A stretch of DNA of 64,000 bases from Paracoccus sulfuroxidans (GTDB lineage Bacteria > Pseudomonadota > Alphaproteobacteria > Rhodobacterales > Rhodobacteraceae): NCBI RefSeq assembly GCF_007830335.1, contig NZ_VLKU01000004.1, forward strand, positions 186,001 through 250,000, written 5' to 3'. The translations under genes and the position numbers were made by a program. The notes beneath the pieces are model-generated. The model saw nothing but the letters and a program-made list of their open reading frames with translations, ran no database searches and had not been told where the DNA came from. Positions 1 to 9,698 of this stretch are shown here, piece after piece; within the stretch, counting starts at the first letter, position 1, and every line of letters starts with the position of its first letter.

Positions 1-12
1 ACGGAGTCCCCC

Positions 13-1392
13 ATGACCATCGCCAACGCCGCCCTCGACGCCCTTTCCGCCCTGCTGGGCCCGCGCTTCACCACCGGCATGGCCGAGAGGGAACTGCACG
101 GCGGGTCCGAAACCTTCCACCGCGCGCCCCCGCCGGAAGCGGTCGCCTGGCCTGCCTCGACCGCTGAGGTCTCGGCCGTGCTCGCGATCTGCCACCAGCA
201 TCGCGTGCCGGTGATCGGCTGGGGCACGGGGACGTCGCTCGAAGGGCATGCGCTCGCGCCGCAGGGTGGGCTGGTGCTCGACATGATGAAGATGGATCGC
301 ATCCTCAGCATCGATGCCGAGGACCTGCAGACGACCGTTCAGCCCGGCGTGACGCGTGAGGCGCTGAACCTCGAACTCCGCGCCACCGGGCTTTTCTTCC
401 CGGTCGATCCCGGCGCGAATGCCTCACTGGGCGGCATGGCCTCGACCCGCGCCAGCGGCACGACGGCGGTGCGCTATGGGACCATGCGCGACAATGTCAT
501 CGCGCTTGAGGTGGTGCTGGCCGATGGCACGATCATCCGCACCGGCACCAAGGCCGCGAAATCCAGCGCCGGATATGACCTGACCGCGCTCTTCGTCGGG
601 GCCGAGGGCACGCTTGGCATCATCACCGAACTGACCTTGCGCCTGCATGGCCAGCCCGAGGAAGTGGCCGCCGCCGTCTGCGGCTTCCCGACGCTGGAGC
701 AGGCCGTCGAATGCGTCACCGCCACGATCCAGTCGGGCATCCCGATGGCGAGGATCGAGTTCGTCGATGCCGATGCGGCCCGCGCCTTCAACGCCTATGC
801 CGGGACGCATCTGCATGAAGGCCCGCATCTGATGGTCGAGTTCAACGGCTCCCCCACCAGCGTGCAGGAGGATGTCGCGCGCTTCGGCGATCTGGCGCAG
901 GAGTTCGGCGGCACCGGCTTTGAATGGGCGACCACCGCCGAGGACCGCGCGGCGCTGTGGAAGATGCGCCACGGGGCCTATCGCGCCTGCCTTGCATTGC
1001 GGCCGGGCGCGACCTCGCTGACGACGGATGTCTGCGTGCCCATGTCGCAACTGCCCGCCGCCGTGGCCGCGGCCGCCGCCGACATCAAGGAGGTCGGCCT
1101 GATCGGGCCGATGGTCGGCCATGTGGGCGACGGCAACTTCCACGCCCAGATGCTGATCATGCCGGGCGACGCCGAGGAACTGGCGCGGGCCAAGGGGGTG
1201 GCCACGCGTATGGCCCAGCGGGCGCTGGCTGTTGGCGGCACGATCACCGGCGAACATGGCGTGGGCCTTGGCAAGATGGGCCTGATGCCCGCGCAGCATG
1301 GCGCGGCTCTGGGGGCGATGGCGGCGCTGAAAAAGGCGCTCGATCCCCTGAACATCATGAACCCCGGCAAGATGATTCCCGTTCTGGCCTGA
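13..1392 (+). CDS. FAD-binding oxidoreductase, D-lactate dehydrogenase (cytochrome)/GlcD family
   Basis: A 459-residue flavoprotein of the PCMH-type FAD-binding family that oxidises 2-hydroxy acids such as D-lactate or glycolate and passes electrons to cytochrome c or quinone. The N-terminal FAD domain shows the glycine-rich stretch WGTGTSLEGHA near residue 70 and PGANASLGGMASTRASG near 132-148. The C-terminal half carries HVGDGNFHAQ and GEHGVGLGK, both typical of the FAD-oxidase C domain. Length fits the cytochrome-linked D-lactate dehydrogenases. No GlcE or GlcF partner follows, which favours D-lactate over glycolate, but the exact substrate cannot be read from sequence. The start follows GGAGTCCCCC at the window edge. 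Confidence 0.88.
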   Translation: MTIANAALDALSALLGPRFTTGMAERELHGGSETFHRAPPPEAVAWPASTAEVSAVLAICHQHRVPVIGWGTGTSLEGHALAPQGGLVLDMMKMDRILSIDAEDLQTTVQPGVTREALNLELRATGLFFPVDPGANASLGGMASTRASGTTAVRYGTMRDNVIALEVVLADGTIIRTGTKAAKSSAGYDLTALFVGAEGTLGIITELTLRLHGQPEEVAAAVCGFPTLEQAVECVTATIQSGIPMARIEFVDADAARAFNAYAGTHLHEGPHLMVEFNGSPTSVQEDVARFGDLAQEFGGTGFEWATTAEDRAALWKMRHGAYRACLALRPGATSLTTDVCVPMSQLPAAVAAAAADIKEVGLIGPMVGHVGDGNFHAQMLIMPGDAEELARAKGVATRMAQRALAVGGTITGEHGVGLGKMGLMPAQHGAALGAMAALKKALDPLNIMNPGKMIPVLA

Positions 1393-1562
1393 GGCGGTGG
1401 CCTTCACCGACCGGCCCGGAACCAGCTGCGTACTGGGTCTGACTAATTCGTGATGCGGTCTTGGAAAGCGTTGCGTCACGACGTCGTGACTTTTCCCTGC
1501 TCCTTTGCAATAACGGCAGGCAAATCGCGAAGAAAACGCGGGCAGGAGCATAAGGGGCAGGC

Positions 1563-2354
1563 ATGAGAGTGCTGGGTAAGATATTGACGGTCGTGCTGTT
1601 GGTCGCGCTGGCGGCCTGTTCGCGCAGCCCGTCGCCGGGTCGAGGACCGGGCGTGACCTATGGTCAGGGCAGCGGCCCCCGTTTTGGCGATTCCGCCCCG
1701 CATTCATGGGTGGGCGGGCATCCCTATAACCACGAGGTGCATGGCATCGACATCTCGCGCTATCAGGGCAACATCGACTGGAACACCGTCCGCAATTCGG
1801 GTGTCAGCTTTGCCTTCATCAAGGCGACCGAGGGCGGCGATCACGCCGATCCGAACTTCCGCCGCTACTGGTACGAGGCCGGGCAGGCCCGTATTCCGCG
1901 CGGCGCCTATCATTATTTCTACTTCTGCCGCTCGGGCGCGCAGCAGGCGGCCTGGTTCATCGCCAATGTGCCGCGCGAACGCGGGGCGATGCCTCCGGTC
2001 ATCGATCTGGAGTGGACGGCCTCGAAAACCTGTCCGCGTCGCCCGCCCAGCCATGAGGTCCTGCGCGAAGCCAAGATCTTCAAGGACATCCTGCATCGCC
2101 ACTATGGTCAGCGGCCGATCATCTATACGACCGTCGACTTCTATCGCGACAACAACCTTGGCAGCTGGCCCGAGGAGTTCTGGCTGCGCAGCGTCGCCGG
2201 TCACCCGCGCATCGTCTATCCCGGCCAGCAATATTCCTTCTGGCAATATACCGGCACGGGCCGGGTTCCGGGCATCGGCGGCAATGTCGATCTCAATGTG
2301 TTCAGCGGTTCTCCGGCGGCGTGGCGTCAATGGTTGAACAGGCGCTTGCAGTAA
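1563..2354 (+). CDS. GH25 family lysozyme-like lipoprotein
   Basis: A 263-residue glycoside hydrolase family 25 protein, predicted to cleave the N-acetylmuramic acid linkage of peptidoglycan. The first 18 residues form a lipoprotein signal with lipobox LAAC (Cys19). The GH25 core starts with HGIDISRYQGNIDW (Asp63), and the catalytic acid pair sits in VIDLEW (Asp148, Glu150). The conserved Trp/Tyr-rich strand FWQYTGTGRVPGIGG and the closing NVDLNVF are present. It is therefore a membrane-anchored periplasmic muramidase, likely for cell-wall turnover. Its 3' end overlaps the next gene by about 25 bases, so the two are probably co-translated. Confidence 0.92.
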   Translation: MRVLGKILTVVLLVALAACSRSPSPGRGPGVTYGQGSGPRFGDSAPHSWVGGHPYNHEVHGIDISRYQGNIDWNTVRNSGVSFAFIKATEGGDHADPNFRRYWYEAGQARIPRGAYHYFYFCRSGAQQAAWFIANVPRERGAMPPVIDLEWTASKTCPRRPPSHEVLREAKIFKDILHRHYGQRPIIYTTVDFYRDNNLGSWPEEFWLRSVAGHPRIVYPGQQYSFWQYTGTGRVPGIGGNVDLNVFSGSPAAWRQWLNRRLQ

Positions 2355-2986
2355 GCCGCACCCGCCTGTGGATCGAATTTGCGGTGCTCTATATCGGGGC
2401 ACCGCTACTGATCGCGCTGTTCATGCCGGGCGATCTGCTGTTTCCGGCGCTGGCCGTGTTCATGGTCGGGGGCATCGCGCTTCTGTGGCTGACCGGAGGC
2501 TTTGACCTGCGCGATCTGTTGCGCGGCTGGGGCAGGGTGCCGCTTGCCAAGGTGGTCCTTTTCGGCCTGATCACCGCCGCCATCGCCTGGTGGATCATGC
2601 AGACGACGCGGCCCGACTACATGCGCCCGCTGACCCTTGAGCGGTTGCGGTTTCTGGTCATGGTCTGGACGCTCTACCCCCTGCTTTCAGCCCTGCCGCA
2701 AGAGCTGATCTTCCGCCCGCTGTTCTTCCATCGCTACGGCGCGCTGTTCCCGGATCAGCGGGTTGGACTTCTGGTCAACGCGGCGGTCTTTTCCTTCGCC
2801 CATCTGATGTACTGGTCCTGGATCGTGGCGATCCTGACCTTTGCCGGAGGGTTGGTCTTTGCACTGGCCTATGTGCGGCGCGGCTTCCCCTCGGCCTGGC
2901 TGTTCCATGGCATCGCCGGGAATGTGCTCTTCACGATGGGAATGGGGGCGTATTTCTATACCGGCAATGTGGTGCGCCCCTTCTGA
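2330..2986 (+). CDS. CPBP family intramembrane protease
   Basis: A polytopic membrane protein (about 218 residues) of the CPBP/Abi type, related to CAAX prenyl proteases. The three family motifs are visible: QELIFR (usually EExxxR), FSFAH (FxxxH) and WLFHGIAGN (HxxxN). The first glutamate of the normal di-Glu motif is glutamine here. An in-frame GTG at 2321 is an alternative start; ATG 2330 is preferred as a stronger start codon, although no clear ribosome-binding site precedes either. The gene overlaps the end of the GH25 lipoprotein gene. Substrate unknown. Confidence 0.8.
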   Translation: MVEQALAVSRTRLWIEFAVLYIGAPLLIALFMPGDLLFPALAVFMVGGIALLWLTGGFDLRDLLRGWGRVPLAKVVLFGLITAAIAWWIMQTTRPDYMRPLTLERLRFLVMVWTLYPLLSALPQELIFRPLFFHRYGALFPDQRVGLLVNAAVFSFAHLMYWSWIVAILTFAGGLVFALAYVRRGFPSAWLFHGIAGNVLFTMGMGAYFYTGNVVRPF

Positions 2987-3046
2987 TTGCTTGACTTCCC
3001 GGTGCCGGGGATGTTGATGCAAGGCCGAATATCTAGGGGAAAACCG

Positions 3047-4825
3047 ATGAGCGCCTATCGCAGCCATACCTGCGGCCAGCTGACCGCCGCGAATGCCGGA
3101 AACGAGGTTCGCCTCTCGGGGTGGGTGCATCGCGTCCGAGATCATGGCGGCGTGCTGTTCATCGACCTGCGCGACCATTACGGCATCACGCAGGTGATCG
3201 CCGACAGCGACAGCCCGGCCTTTGCCACGCTGGAAAAGCTGCGCGCCGAGACCGTGATCCGCATCGACGGCAAGGTGAAGCTGCGTGACGCGTCGCTGGT
3301 GAACCCGAAACTTCCGACCGGTGAGATCGAGGTCTATGCCACCGACATGGAGGTGCTGGGCGCGTCCGACGATCTGCCGCTGCCGGTCTTTGGCGATCAG
3401 GACTACCCCGAGGAAACGCGCCTGACCTACCGCTTCCTCGACCTGCGCCGCGAGAGCCTCCACAACAACATCATGCTGCGCTCGAAAGTGGTGCGCTCGA
3501 TCCGCAACCGCATGTGGGATCAGGGTTTCACCGAATTCCAGACGCCGATCATCACCGCGTCGAGCCCCGAAGGCGCGCGCGACTTCCTCGTGCCCTCGCG
3601 TCTGCATCCGGGCAAATTCTACGCGCTGCCGCAGGCCCCGCAGCAGTTCAAGCAGCTGATCATGGTTGCGGGCTTCGACAAATATTTCCAGATCGCGCCC
3701 TGCTTCCGCGACGAAGACCCGCGTGCTGACCGTTCGCCCACGGACTTCTATCAGCTCGACCTCGAAATGTCGTTCATCGAGCAGGAAGACGTTTTCAACA
3801 CCGTCCAGCCGGTCATCCAGGGCCTCTTCGAAGAATTCGGCGGTGGTCGTCCGGTCGACAGCGTCTGGCCGCGCATTCCCTATGCGGAATCGATGCTGAA
3901 ATACGGCAGCGACAAGCCTGACCTGCGCAACCCGATCGAGATGCAGATCGTCTCGGACCACTTCCGCGGTTCGGGCTTCGCGATCTTCGCGAAACTGCTG
4001 GAGCAGGAAGGGACCGAGGTTCGCGCCATTCCCGCCCCGACCGGCGGCAGCCGCAAATTCGCCGACCGAATGAACGCCTTTGCGCAGCAGCAGGGTTTGC
4101 CGGGTATGGGCTATATCTTCTGGCGCAAGGCCGAAGATGGCTCGACCGAAGCCGCTGGCCCGATTGCCAAGGCGCTTGGCGAGGAAAAGACCGAAGCGAT
4201 CCGCATCCAGCTTGGTCTGGGTGAGGGCGACGCGGCCTTCTTCCTTGGCGGCAAGCCCGAAACCTTCGAGGCCGTCGCCGGTCGTGCCCGGAACGAGATC
4301 GGCCGCGAGCTTGGGCTGACCGACGAAAACCAGTTCAAATTCGCCTGGATCATCGACTTCCCGATGTATGAAAAGGGTGATGACGGGAAGATCGACTTCT
4401 CGCACAACCCATTCAGCATGCCGCAGGGTGGGCTTGAAGCGCTGAACACCCAAGACCCGCTCGACATCAAGGGCTATCAATACGACCTCGCCTGCAACGG
4501 CTATGAGCTGATTTCGGGCGCGATCCGCAACCACTCGCCCGAGATCATGTTCAAGGCGTTCGAACTCGCTGGTTACGGTCATGACGAGGTCGAAAAGCGC
4601 TTCGGCGGCATGGTCAAGGCGTTCCGCTATGGCGCGCCGCCCCACGGCGGTTGTGCTGCGGGCATCGACCGGATCGTCATGCTGCTGGCGGATGAACAGA
4701 ACATCCGCGAGGTCATCATGTTCCCGATGAACCAGCGCGCGGAAGACCTGATGATGGGCGCGCCGTCTGAGCCTACGAATGAACAGATGCGGGAACTGCG
4801 TTTGCGCGCATTGCCGAAAGAGTGA
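3047..4825 (+). CDS. aspS: Aspartyl-tRNA synthetase
   Basis: A 592-residue class II aminoacyl-tRNA synthetase charging tRNA-Asp (and probably tRNA-Asn, as in other alphaproteobacteria). The N-terminal OB-fold anticodon-binding domain (about residues 1-110, [21 protein letters not shown]) is followed by motif 1, motif 2 ([19 protein letters not shown]), the GAD insertion domain of bacterial AspRS, and motif 3 (GIDRIVMLL). The start is ATG 3047 because it has an AGGGGAAA ribosome-binding site at 3035-3042 and begins [10 protein letters not shown] like its orthologues; the longer frame from TTG 2987 abuts the upstream stop and has no such signal. Confidence 0.97.
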   Translation: MSAYRSHTCGQLTAANAGNEVRLSGWVHRVRDHGGVLFIDLRDHYGITQVIADSDSPAFATLEKLRAETVIRIDGKVKLRDASLVNPKLPTGEIEVYATDMEVLGASDDLPLPVFGDQDYPEETRLTYRFLDLRRESLHNNIMLRSKVVRSIRNRMWDQGFTEFQTPIITASSPEGARDFLVPSRLHPGKFYALPQAPQQFKQLIMVAGFDKYFQIAPCFRDEDPRADRSPTDFYQLDLEMSFIEQEDVFNTVQPVIQGLFEEFGGGRPVDSVWPRIPYAESMLKYGSDKPDLRNPIEMQIVSDHFRGSGFAIFAKLLEQEGTEVRAIPAPTGGSRKFADRMNAFAQQQGLPGMGYIFWRKAEDGSTEAAGPIAKALGEEKTEAIRIQLGLGEGDAAFFLGGKPETFEAVAGRARNEIGRELGLTDENQFKFAWIIDFPMYEKGDDGKIDFSHNPFSMPQGGLEALNTQDPLDIKGYQYDLACNGYELISGAIRNHSPEIMFKAFELAGYGHDEVEKRFGGMVKAFRYGAPPHGGCAAGIDRIVMLLADEQNIREVIMFPMNQRAEDLMMGAPSEPTNEQMRELRLRALPKE

Positions 4826-4899
4826 TCTGACCTTCACGGCTCAAGATGCGATAAACCCCGGTGGGGGCCCCGGCGGCCCCTGCTGGTGAAGGTGATTGC

Positions 4900-6276
4900 G
4901 TGTCTTTTGGTTTCTCTGAACTTGCCGCCATTCGGCTGGGCTTCGGCCTGTCGCCGCTGATGCCCCCTGCGCCGGACGTCGATGCGTTGCTGGCGGGCGT
5001 GGCACATGCGGGGCCGCTGCCGGATGCGATGACGACCGAGACCGCCCGCGCCATGACGCTGGAGCTGCGCGACACGCGCCGGGCCCGCGAAGAGGACAAA
5101 TCCGAGGCCAACGAGGAAGCTTTCCAGATCGTCAACACCCGGATGGGGATGGTGCCGATCTATGACCTGCGCGACCGGATCGCGCGTGCGGTCGATGATG
5201 GCGTGGGTTTTGGCGAGCGTCTGGTCCAGTTCTGGGCCGACCATTTCACCGTGATCTCGGCCGGGTCCGCGACCCATCCTCTGGCCGTCGCCTTTGTGGA
5301 TGAGGCCATCCGCCCCCATATCGGCGGCCGGTTCGAGGATATGTTCTTCGCCGCCGACACGCATCCGATGATGCTGACCTATCTCAACCAGTCGCAAAGC
5401 AAGGGGCCGAACTCTCCCTTCGTGAAGAACCGCCCGAAGATGGAGCTGGGCCTGAACGAGAACCTGGCCCGCGAGGCGATGGAGCTTCACTCGCTGGGCG
5501 TCGATGCGGGCTATTCGCAGGACGATGTGCGTCAGCTGGCCGAGCTGCTGACCGGCATGGAATACACCGCCAACCTTGGCTTTCGCTATCGCGCCGACGT
5601 GGCCGAGCCGGGGGCCGAGACGGTCCTGGGCAAAAGCTACGGCGGCAATCGGCGCGGCGGGATGGAGGACATCCGCACGGCGCTGACCGACATTGCCCGC
5701 CGCCCCGAAACCGCGCGCTATCTGTCGCGCAAGCTGGCCGTCCACTTCGTCTCGGATGACCCGGGCGAGGATCTGGTCAATGAATTGGCGGGCGTCTGGC
5801 AGGAAACGCAGGGCGATCTGCCCTCGGTCTATCGGGTGCTGGCCACGCATCCGGATCTGGTGACCAATCTGCGCAAGAAAGTCCGCCAGCCCTTCGAGGT
5901 GATCGTGGCCGCGCTGCGCGCCCTAGGCGTCAACGGCGGGCGGCTGGCCGATCTGGATGACAAGCAACTGCGCCGGTTCTTCTGGGGGCCGATGATCGCC
6001 ATGGGCCAGCCCTGGGGCAAGCCGACCGGACCTGACGGCTGGCCGGAAGAGGCCGAAAGCTGGATCGCTCCGCAGATGCTGGCGGCGCGGATCAACTGGA
6101 CAATGAACATGCCGCGCGGGCTGCTGCCCCGGCAATTGCCCGATCCGCGCGAAATGCTGATCTCGACCTTCGGCGGCACGCAATCGGCGCAGCTGTCCTG
6201 GGCCGTGCCCAAGGCCGAAAGCGCGGCTGAAGGCGTCGCGCTGATCCTGGCCTCGAACGATTTCAACCGGCGATAG
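4900..6276 (+). CDS. DUF1800 family protein
   Basis: A protein of about 458 residues of the DUF1800 family, which is nearly always encoded immediately before a DUF1501 protein, as here. Recognisable family stretches are FWADHFTV, LNENLAREAMELHSLGVDAGYSQDDVRQLAELLTG and the Trp-rich WGKPTGPDGWPEEAESW. GTG 4900 is chosen because GAAGGTGA lies just upstream; a longer GTG start at 4861 would add a Gly/Ala/Pro-rich tail. The function of the family is not established; co-occurrence suggests an exported pair. Nine bases separate it from the next gene. Confidence 0.85.
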   Translation: MSFGFSELAAIRLGFGLSPLMPPAPDVDALLAGVAHAGPLPDAMTTETARAMTLELRDTRRAREEDKSEANEEAFQIVNTRMGMVPIYDLRDRIARAVDDGVGFGERLVQFWADHFTVISAGSATHPLAVAFVDEAIRPHIGGRFEDMFFAADTHPMMLTYLNQSQSKGPNSPFVKNRPKMELGLNENLAREAMELHSLGVDAGYSQDDVRQLAELLTGMEYTANLGFRYRADVAEPGAETVLGKSYGGNRRGGMEDIRTALTDIARRPETARYLSRKLAVHFVSDDPGEDLVNELAGVWQETQGDLPSVYRVLATHPDLVTNLRKKVRQPFEVIVAALRALGVNGGRLADLDDKQLRRFFWGPMIAMGQPWGKPTGPDGWPEEAESWIAPQMLAARINWTMNMPRGLLPRQLPDPREMLISTFGGTQSAQLSWAVPKAESAAEGVALILASNDFNRR

Positions 6277-6285
6277 GAGAAGCCC

Positions 6286-7464
6286 ATGCTGAACCGACGC
6301 AGTTTCCTGCAGGCCGCCACCTTGCTTGGCTGCTCTGCCGCGGCCCATCCGCTGATGTCGACGATGACCTTTGCCGCCGCCCCGGGCGAGAACCGGCTGG
6401 TGGTCATCATCCTGCGCGGCGCCATGGACGGGATGGACGCGATCCAGCCTTACGGCGACCCGATGCTGCGCCAGTACCGGCGGGAACTGTCTGTCGGCCC
6501 GGAAAACGGCGCGCTGGATCTGGACGGCTTCTATGCGCTGCACCCCGAACTCGCCCCGCTGATGCCGCTGTGGAAGGCCGGAGAACTGGCCTTCGCGCAT
6601 GCCGTCTCGACCCCTTACCGCGACAAGCGCAGCCATTTTGACGGTCAGGACCTGCTGGAGGCGGGGACCGGCAATGACCTGCCCTTCGACCGCCAGCAGG
6701 GGGGCTGGCTGAACCGGCTGCTGGGCCAGATGCCGGGCGTCGTCTCCGAGACAGCCTATTCGGTCGGGGTCGAGCAGATGAAGATCCTCAGCGGCAAGGC
6801 GCCCTATCTCAGCTGGGCGCCCCGGGCGAACCTGCAGCTGACCCCGCAGGCGCAGATGCTGCTGGAGCATGTCTATCACGACGACCCGCTGTTCCGTGAC
6901 GCCGCGCGCGACGCGACCGAGATCGTGGCCGAAACCGGCGATCAGGCCATGGCGGGCGGCGGACCCGGCGCGGATGCCAAGGCGCTTGGCCAGTTCGCGG
7001 CGACGCGGCTGAACGCCGAGACGCGGATCGCGGCCTTCTCGATCCCCGGCTGGGACAGCCATGCGGGCCAGGTGGCGACGCTGACGAAAGCCTTTGAGCG
7101 GCTTTGCGGCTCGATGCTCAGCCTGCGCGAGGGGCTGGGGCAGAACTGGGCGCGCACCACGGTGCTGGTGATGACCGAATTTGGCCGCACCGTGCGCGAA
7201 AACGGCTCAGCCGGCACCGATCATGGCACGGGCGGCGCGCTGTTGATGGCGGGTGGGGCGATCAAGGGTGGGCGCGCCTTCGGCGACTGGCCGGGGCTGG
7301 GCGAATCCGATCTTTATGCCGACCGCGACCTGATGCCGGTGCGCGACATCCGCGCCTATGCGGGCTGGGCGATGCACGGGCTTTTCGGCATCGAGCGGCA
7401 GAAGATCGAGCAGGTCATCTTGCCGGGCCTCGACCTGGGCAGCGATCCCGGAATGCTGGCCTGA
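6286..7464 (+). CDS. DUF1501 family protein with Tat signal
   Basis: A 392-residue protein of the DUF1501 family, related in fold to alkaline phosphatase/sulfatase-like enzymes. It opens with a twin-arginine-like signal, NRRSFLQAATLLGCSAAA, so it is probably exported folded. Family stretches include RLVVIILRGAMDGMDAIQPYGD, SIPGWDSHAGQ, TEFGRTVRENGSAGTDHGTGGA and GDWPGL. It follows the DUF1800 gene in an operon with an AGGAGA ribosome-binding site. No enzymatic role is assigned. Confidence 0.88.
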   Translation: MLNRRSFLQAATLLGCSAAAHPLMSTMTFAAAPGENRLVVIILRGAMDGMDAIQPYGDPMLRQYRRELSVGPENGALDLDGFYALHPELAPLMPLWKAGELAFAHAVSTPYRDKRSHFDGQDLLEAGTGNDLPFDRQQGGWLNRLLGQMPGVVSETAYSVGVEQMKILSGKAPYLSWAPRANLQLTPQAQMLLEHVYHDDPLFRDAARDATEIVAETGDQAMAGGGPGADAKALGQFAATRLNAETRIAAFSIPGWDSHAGQVATLTKAFERLCGSMLSLREGLGQNWARTTVLVMTEFGRTVRENGSAGTDHGTGGALLMAGGAIKGGRAFGDWPGLGESDLYADRDLMPVRDIRAYAGWAMHGLFGIERQKIEQVILPGLDLGSDPGMLA

Positions 7465-7482
7465 GAGAATGCCCGCCGCGCG

Positions 7483-8214
7483 TCAGTGTTCGCTGACGCC
7501 CGCCAGCCGGACCTGCACCATCGCCCCCACGCGCGTCACGTCGTCAGCGGGCACCGCACCCTGACGCGTGCGCTGCGCCAGCGCGGTTGCCGCATCTTCC
7601 AGCGGGCGATCATGGGACGAGCGGGCGACACCGGCCAGAAAGCGCGCGATATATTCCAGCGCGTCCGGGTTGCCGCTATCCAGCATCTCGACCACATGGG
7701 CCAGATCGTCGCGCAGCGCACCCCGATCAGGCAGGACGACATCCTCACGCTCCAGCAGGCGCAGACCGCGCGGGCGCTGGTCGGCGGGCAGGGCCGAGAG
7801 GACCGCATTCTGGAACACCGCAAGGCTTTCGACCGGCTTCGGCAGGAACCCGTCCGCGCCCGCCTGCAGGGCCAGCTCCTCATTCGCGCTGTCGCCCGAG
7901 ATGCCGATGATCGCCGGAACGCGTGGCACGCTTTGAGAGATCAGCCGGATCAGCTCGGCCCCGTTGCCGTCGGGCAGACCCATGTCGATGATCGCCGCAT
8001 CGGGGCGATAGGTCTGCAGATGGCGCAGGGCCGCGCGCAGGCTGTCGGCGCGGCGGATGCGCGCGCCCGAGCGCAGGCACAACAGCCGCACGGCTTCGGA
8101 TGCAAAGCGCGAATCCTCGACCACCAACACGGTCAGCCCACCCAGCGGACGCCCCGCCACCGCAACTTGCGAAACGGGGCGCGGGATCGGTTGGACGATT
8201 TCAAGTCCCCTCAT
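7483..8214 (-). CDS. Response regulator receiver-domain protein
   Basis: A 243-residue protein with a CheY-like receiver domain at about residues 27-135: acidic pocket VVEDS (Asp34), phosphoacceptor in IIDMGLPDGNG (Asp77), GISGD switch serine and KP (Lys126). The remaining 110 residues are mostly helical and carry no recognisable DNA-binding or enzymatic domain; they may form an Hpt-like helical bundle, but no clear active-site histidine motif was recognised. No partner kinase is adjacent. It converges with the DUF1501 gene, 18 bases away. Confidence 0.82.
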   Translation of the reverse strand: MRGLEIVQPIPRPVSQVAVAGRPLGGLTVLVVEDSRFASEAVRLLCLRSGARIRRADSLRAALRHLQTYRPDAAIIDMGLPDGNGAELIRLISQSVPRVPAIIGISGDSANEELALQAGADGFLPKPVESLAVFQNAVLSALPADQRPRGLRLLEREDVVLPDRGALRDDLAHVVEMLDSGNPDALEYIARFLAGVARSSHDRPLEDAATALAQRTRQGAVPADDVTRVGAMVQVRLAGVSEH

Positions 8215-8363
8215 TCCTCAGATCTCCGTAAAAATACCAGACATTGAAGACAATTTGACGCGATTCGGCTAAGAACCCGTTAACGAGGACGGTTTTCCTT
8301 TCCCCTCGGGCGCGCAGGGCCTAGAAGGTCGTCAACATTCTGGAACCCTTTCGGAGAATTGCC

Positions 8364-8768
8364 TTGATCGGACGCCTGAACCATGTCGCCATCGCCGTGC
8401 CGGACCTGACAGCAGCGGCTGCGCAGTATGAAACCACGCTGGGCGCCAAGGTCGGGGCACCGCAGGACGAGCCCGATCACGGCGTGACGGTGGTCTTTAT
8501 CGAGCTGCCCAACACCAAGATCGAACTGCTGTACCCGCTGGGCGAGGACAGCCCGATCAACGGATTTCTGCAGAAAAACCCCTCGGGCGGCATTCATCAC
8601 ATGTGCTTTGAGGTCGATGACATTCTGGCCGCGCGCGATCAGCTGAAGGCGCAGGGTGCCCGCGTTCTGGGCACCGGTGAGCCGAAGATCGGCGCGCATG
8701 GCAAGCCTGTGCTGTTCCTGCATCCCAAGGACTTCAACGGCTGCCTGATTGAGCTGGAGCAAGTCTGA
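8364..8768 (+). CDS. mce: Methylmalonyl-CoA epimerase
   Basis: A 134-residue VOC-fold metalloenzyme interconverting (2R)- and (2S)-methylmalonyl-CoA in the propionyl-CoA to succinyl-CoA pathway. It begins LNHVAIAVPDLTAAAAQYE, continues HGVTVVFIELPNTKIELLYP and GGIHHMCFEVDDI, and ends KDFNGCLIELEQ, supplying the metal-binding His and Glu residues of the family. The start codon is TTG at 8364, or an in-frame GTG/ATG nearby; GGAGAATTGCC precedes it. Its stop overlaps the next start as TGATG. Confidence 0.93.
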   Translation: MIGRLNHVAIAVPDLTAAAAQYETTLGAKVGAPQDEPDHGVTVVFIELPNTKIELLYPLGEDSPINGFLQKNPSGGIHHMCFEVDDILAARDQLKAQGARVLGTGEPKIGAHGKPVLFLHPKDFNGCLIELEQV

Positions 8769-9028
8769 TGAGCCTGACCGGCGGCTTCGTCCTTTACGCG
8801 ACGCTTTGGTTTCTGGTGCTGTTCGTCGTCGTCCCCATCGGCCAGAAAAGTCAGGCCGACGCGGGACATGTCGTGCCGGGAACGCCCGCGGGCGCCCCGC
8901 ACGACCTGCGTTTCATGCGCAAATGCATCATCACCACGGTCATCACGACGATCCTGTTCGGCATCATCGCCTGGGTCATCTTTGCCGATATCATCACCCG
9001 CGCGGACCTCGAGAAGCTGATCTCGTAA
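8768..9028 (+). CDS. DUF1467 family membrane protein
   Basis: An 86-residue protein with two transmembrane segments (about residues 8-25 and 52-75) joined by a loop with VVPIGQKSQADAGHVVPGTPAGAP, the usual signature of the DUF1467 family. In Rhodobacterales it typically follows methylmalonyl-CoA epimerase, as here, with the start overlapping the epimerase stop. Function unknown. Its last 35 bases overlap the convergent EI24 gene on the other strand. Confidence 0.85.
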   Translation: MSLTGGFVLYATLWFLVLFVVVPIGQKSQADAGHVVPGTPAGAPHDLRFMRKCIITTVITTILFGIIAWVIFADIITRADLEKLIS

Positions 9029-9698
9029 GATGAAAAAGGTGCGTGAAGGCGGCAGCGCCCAGCACCGGCACCAGAATATTCAGAAACGGCACCGTCAGCA
9101 GCAGGGCGATCAGCACGCCAAGCGCCGTCACCTGACCTGACAGGCTGCGGCGCAGCGCCGTTGCCTGCGGCGGGTGCAGGTGGCGGCTGGCGGCCATCTG
9201 GAAGAACTCTCGACCCAGCAGCCAGCCATTGCCGCCATAGAACAGCACGCCCGCCAGCGGCCCCAGAAAGGGCGTCAGGATCAGCGTCAGCAGGCTGACC
9301 AGCAGCACCGCGCCCAGAAGAGCCGCCGATTCCAGCAGCCCGTCCCAGAAGTCGACGGGCAGCCCCTTCGCCTGCGGGTAATGCGTGTCCTCGACGGCTT
9401 CGGCCACGCGCTCGGCGAAAAGGCCCGAGAAGGCAGCGGCCACCGGTGCCATCAGGAAAAACCCCATCAGCGGCAGCAGCACCAGCGAACCCCAGGACAG
9501 CGCGCCGCCAATCGGGATCTCGCCGATCCAGGGCAGCGTCAGATGCTGGGGCGCGAACAGGCGGATGGCCCAGAACGCGCCCGCCTGCAGCGCCAGAAAC
9601 AGCACGATGGTCAAAGCCACGCCCAGGGCCACGACGCCCATGATCCTGGGGCGCAGCAGGTCGCCCCAGGCCAGCGTCAGGGCGCGGAGCGGGTTCAC
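8994..9698 (-). CDS. EI24 (CysZ-like) domain membrane protein
   Basis: A protein of about 234 residues with several hydrophobic segments and an EI24/CysZ-like core (WGSLVLLPLMGFFLMAPVAAAF, then LLLVSLLTLILTPFLGPLAGVLFYGGNGWLLGREFFQ). CysZ relatives mediate sulfate uptake, but the family is broad and no sulfate-specific evidence is seen. GTG 9698 is the start because the protein then begins VNPLRALTLAWGDLL and overlaps the nitroreductase stop as GTGA; a longer frame upstream runs antisense through that gene. The 3' end overlaps DUF1467 tail to tail. Confidence 0.78.
   Translation of the reverse strand: MNPLRALTLAWGDLLRPRIMGVVALGVALTIVLFLALQAGAFWAIRLFAPQHLTLPWIGEIPIGGALSWGSLVLLPLMGFFLMAPVAAAFSGLFAERVAEAVEDTHYPQAKGLPVDFWDGLLESAALLGAVLLVSLLTLILTPFLGPLAGVLFYGGNGWLLGREFFQMAASRHLHPPQATALRRSLSGQVTALGVLIALLLTVPFLNILVPVLGAAAFTHLFHLTRSASRGPRG

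Noticed and set aside
2687..4837. 716-codon open frame antisense to aspS
   Set aside because: High-GC DNA gives long open antisense frames; translation has no family character and the sense frame is a clear synthetase.
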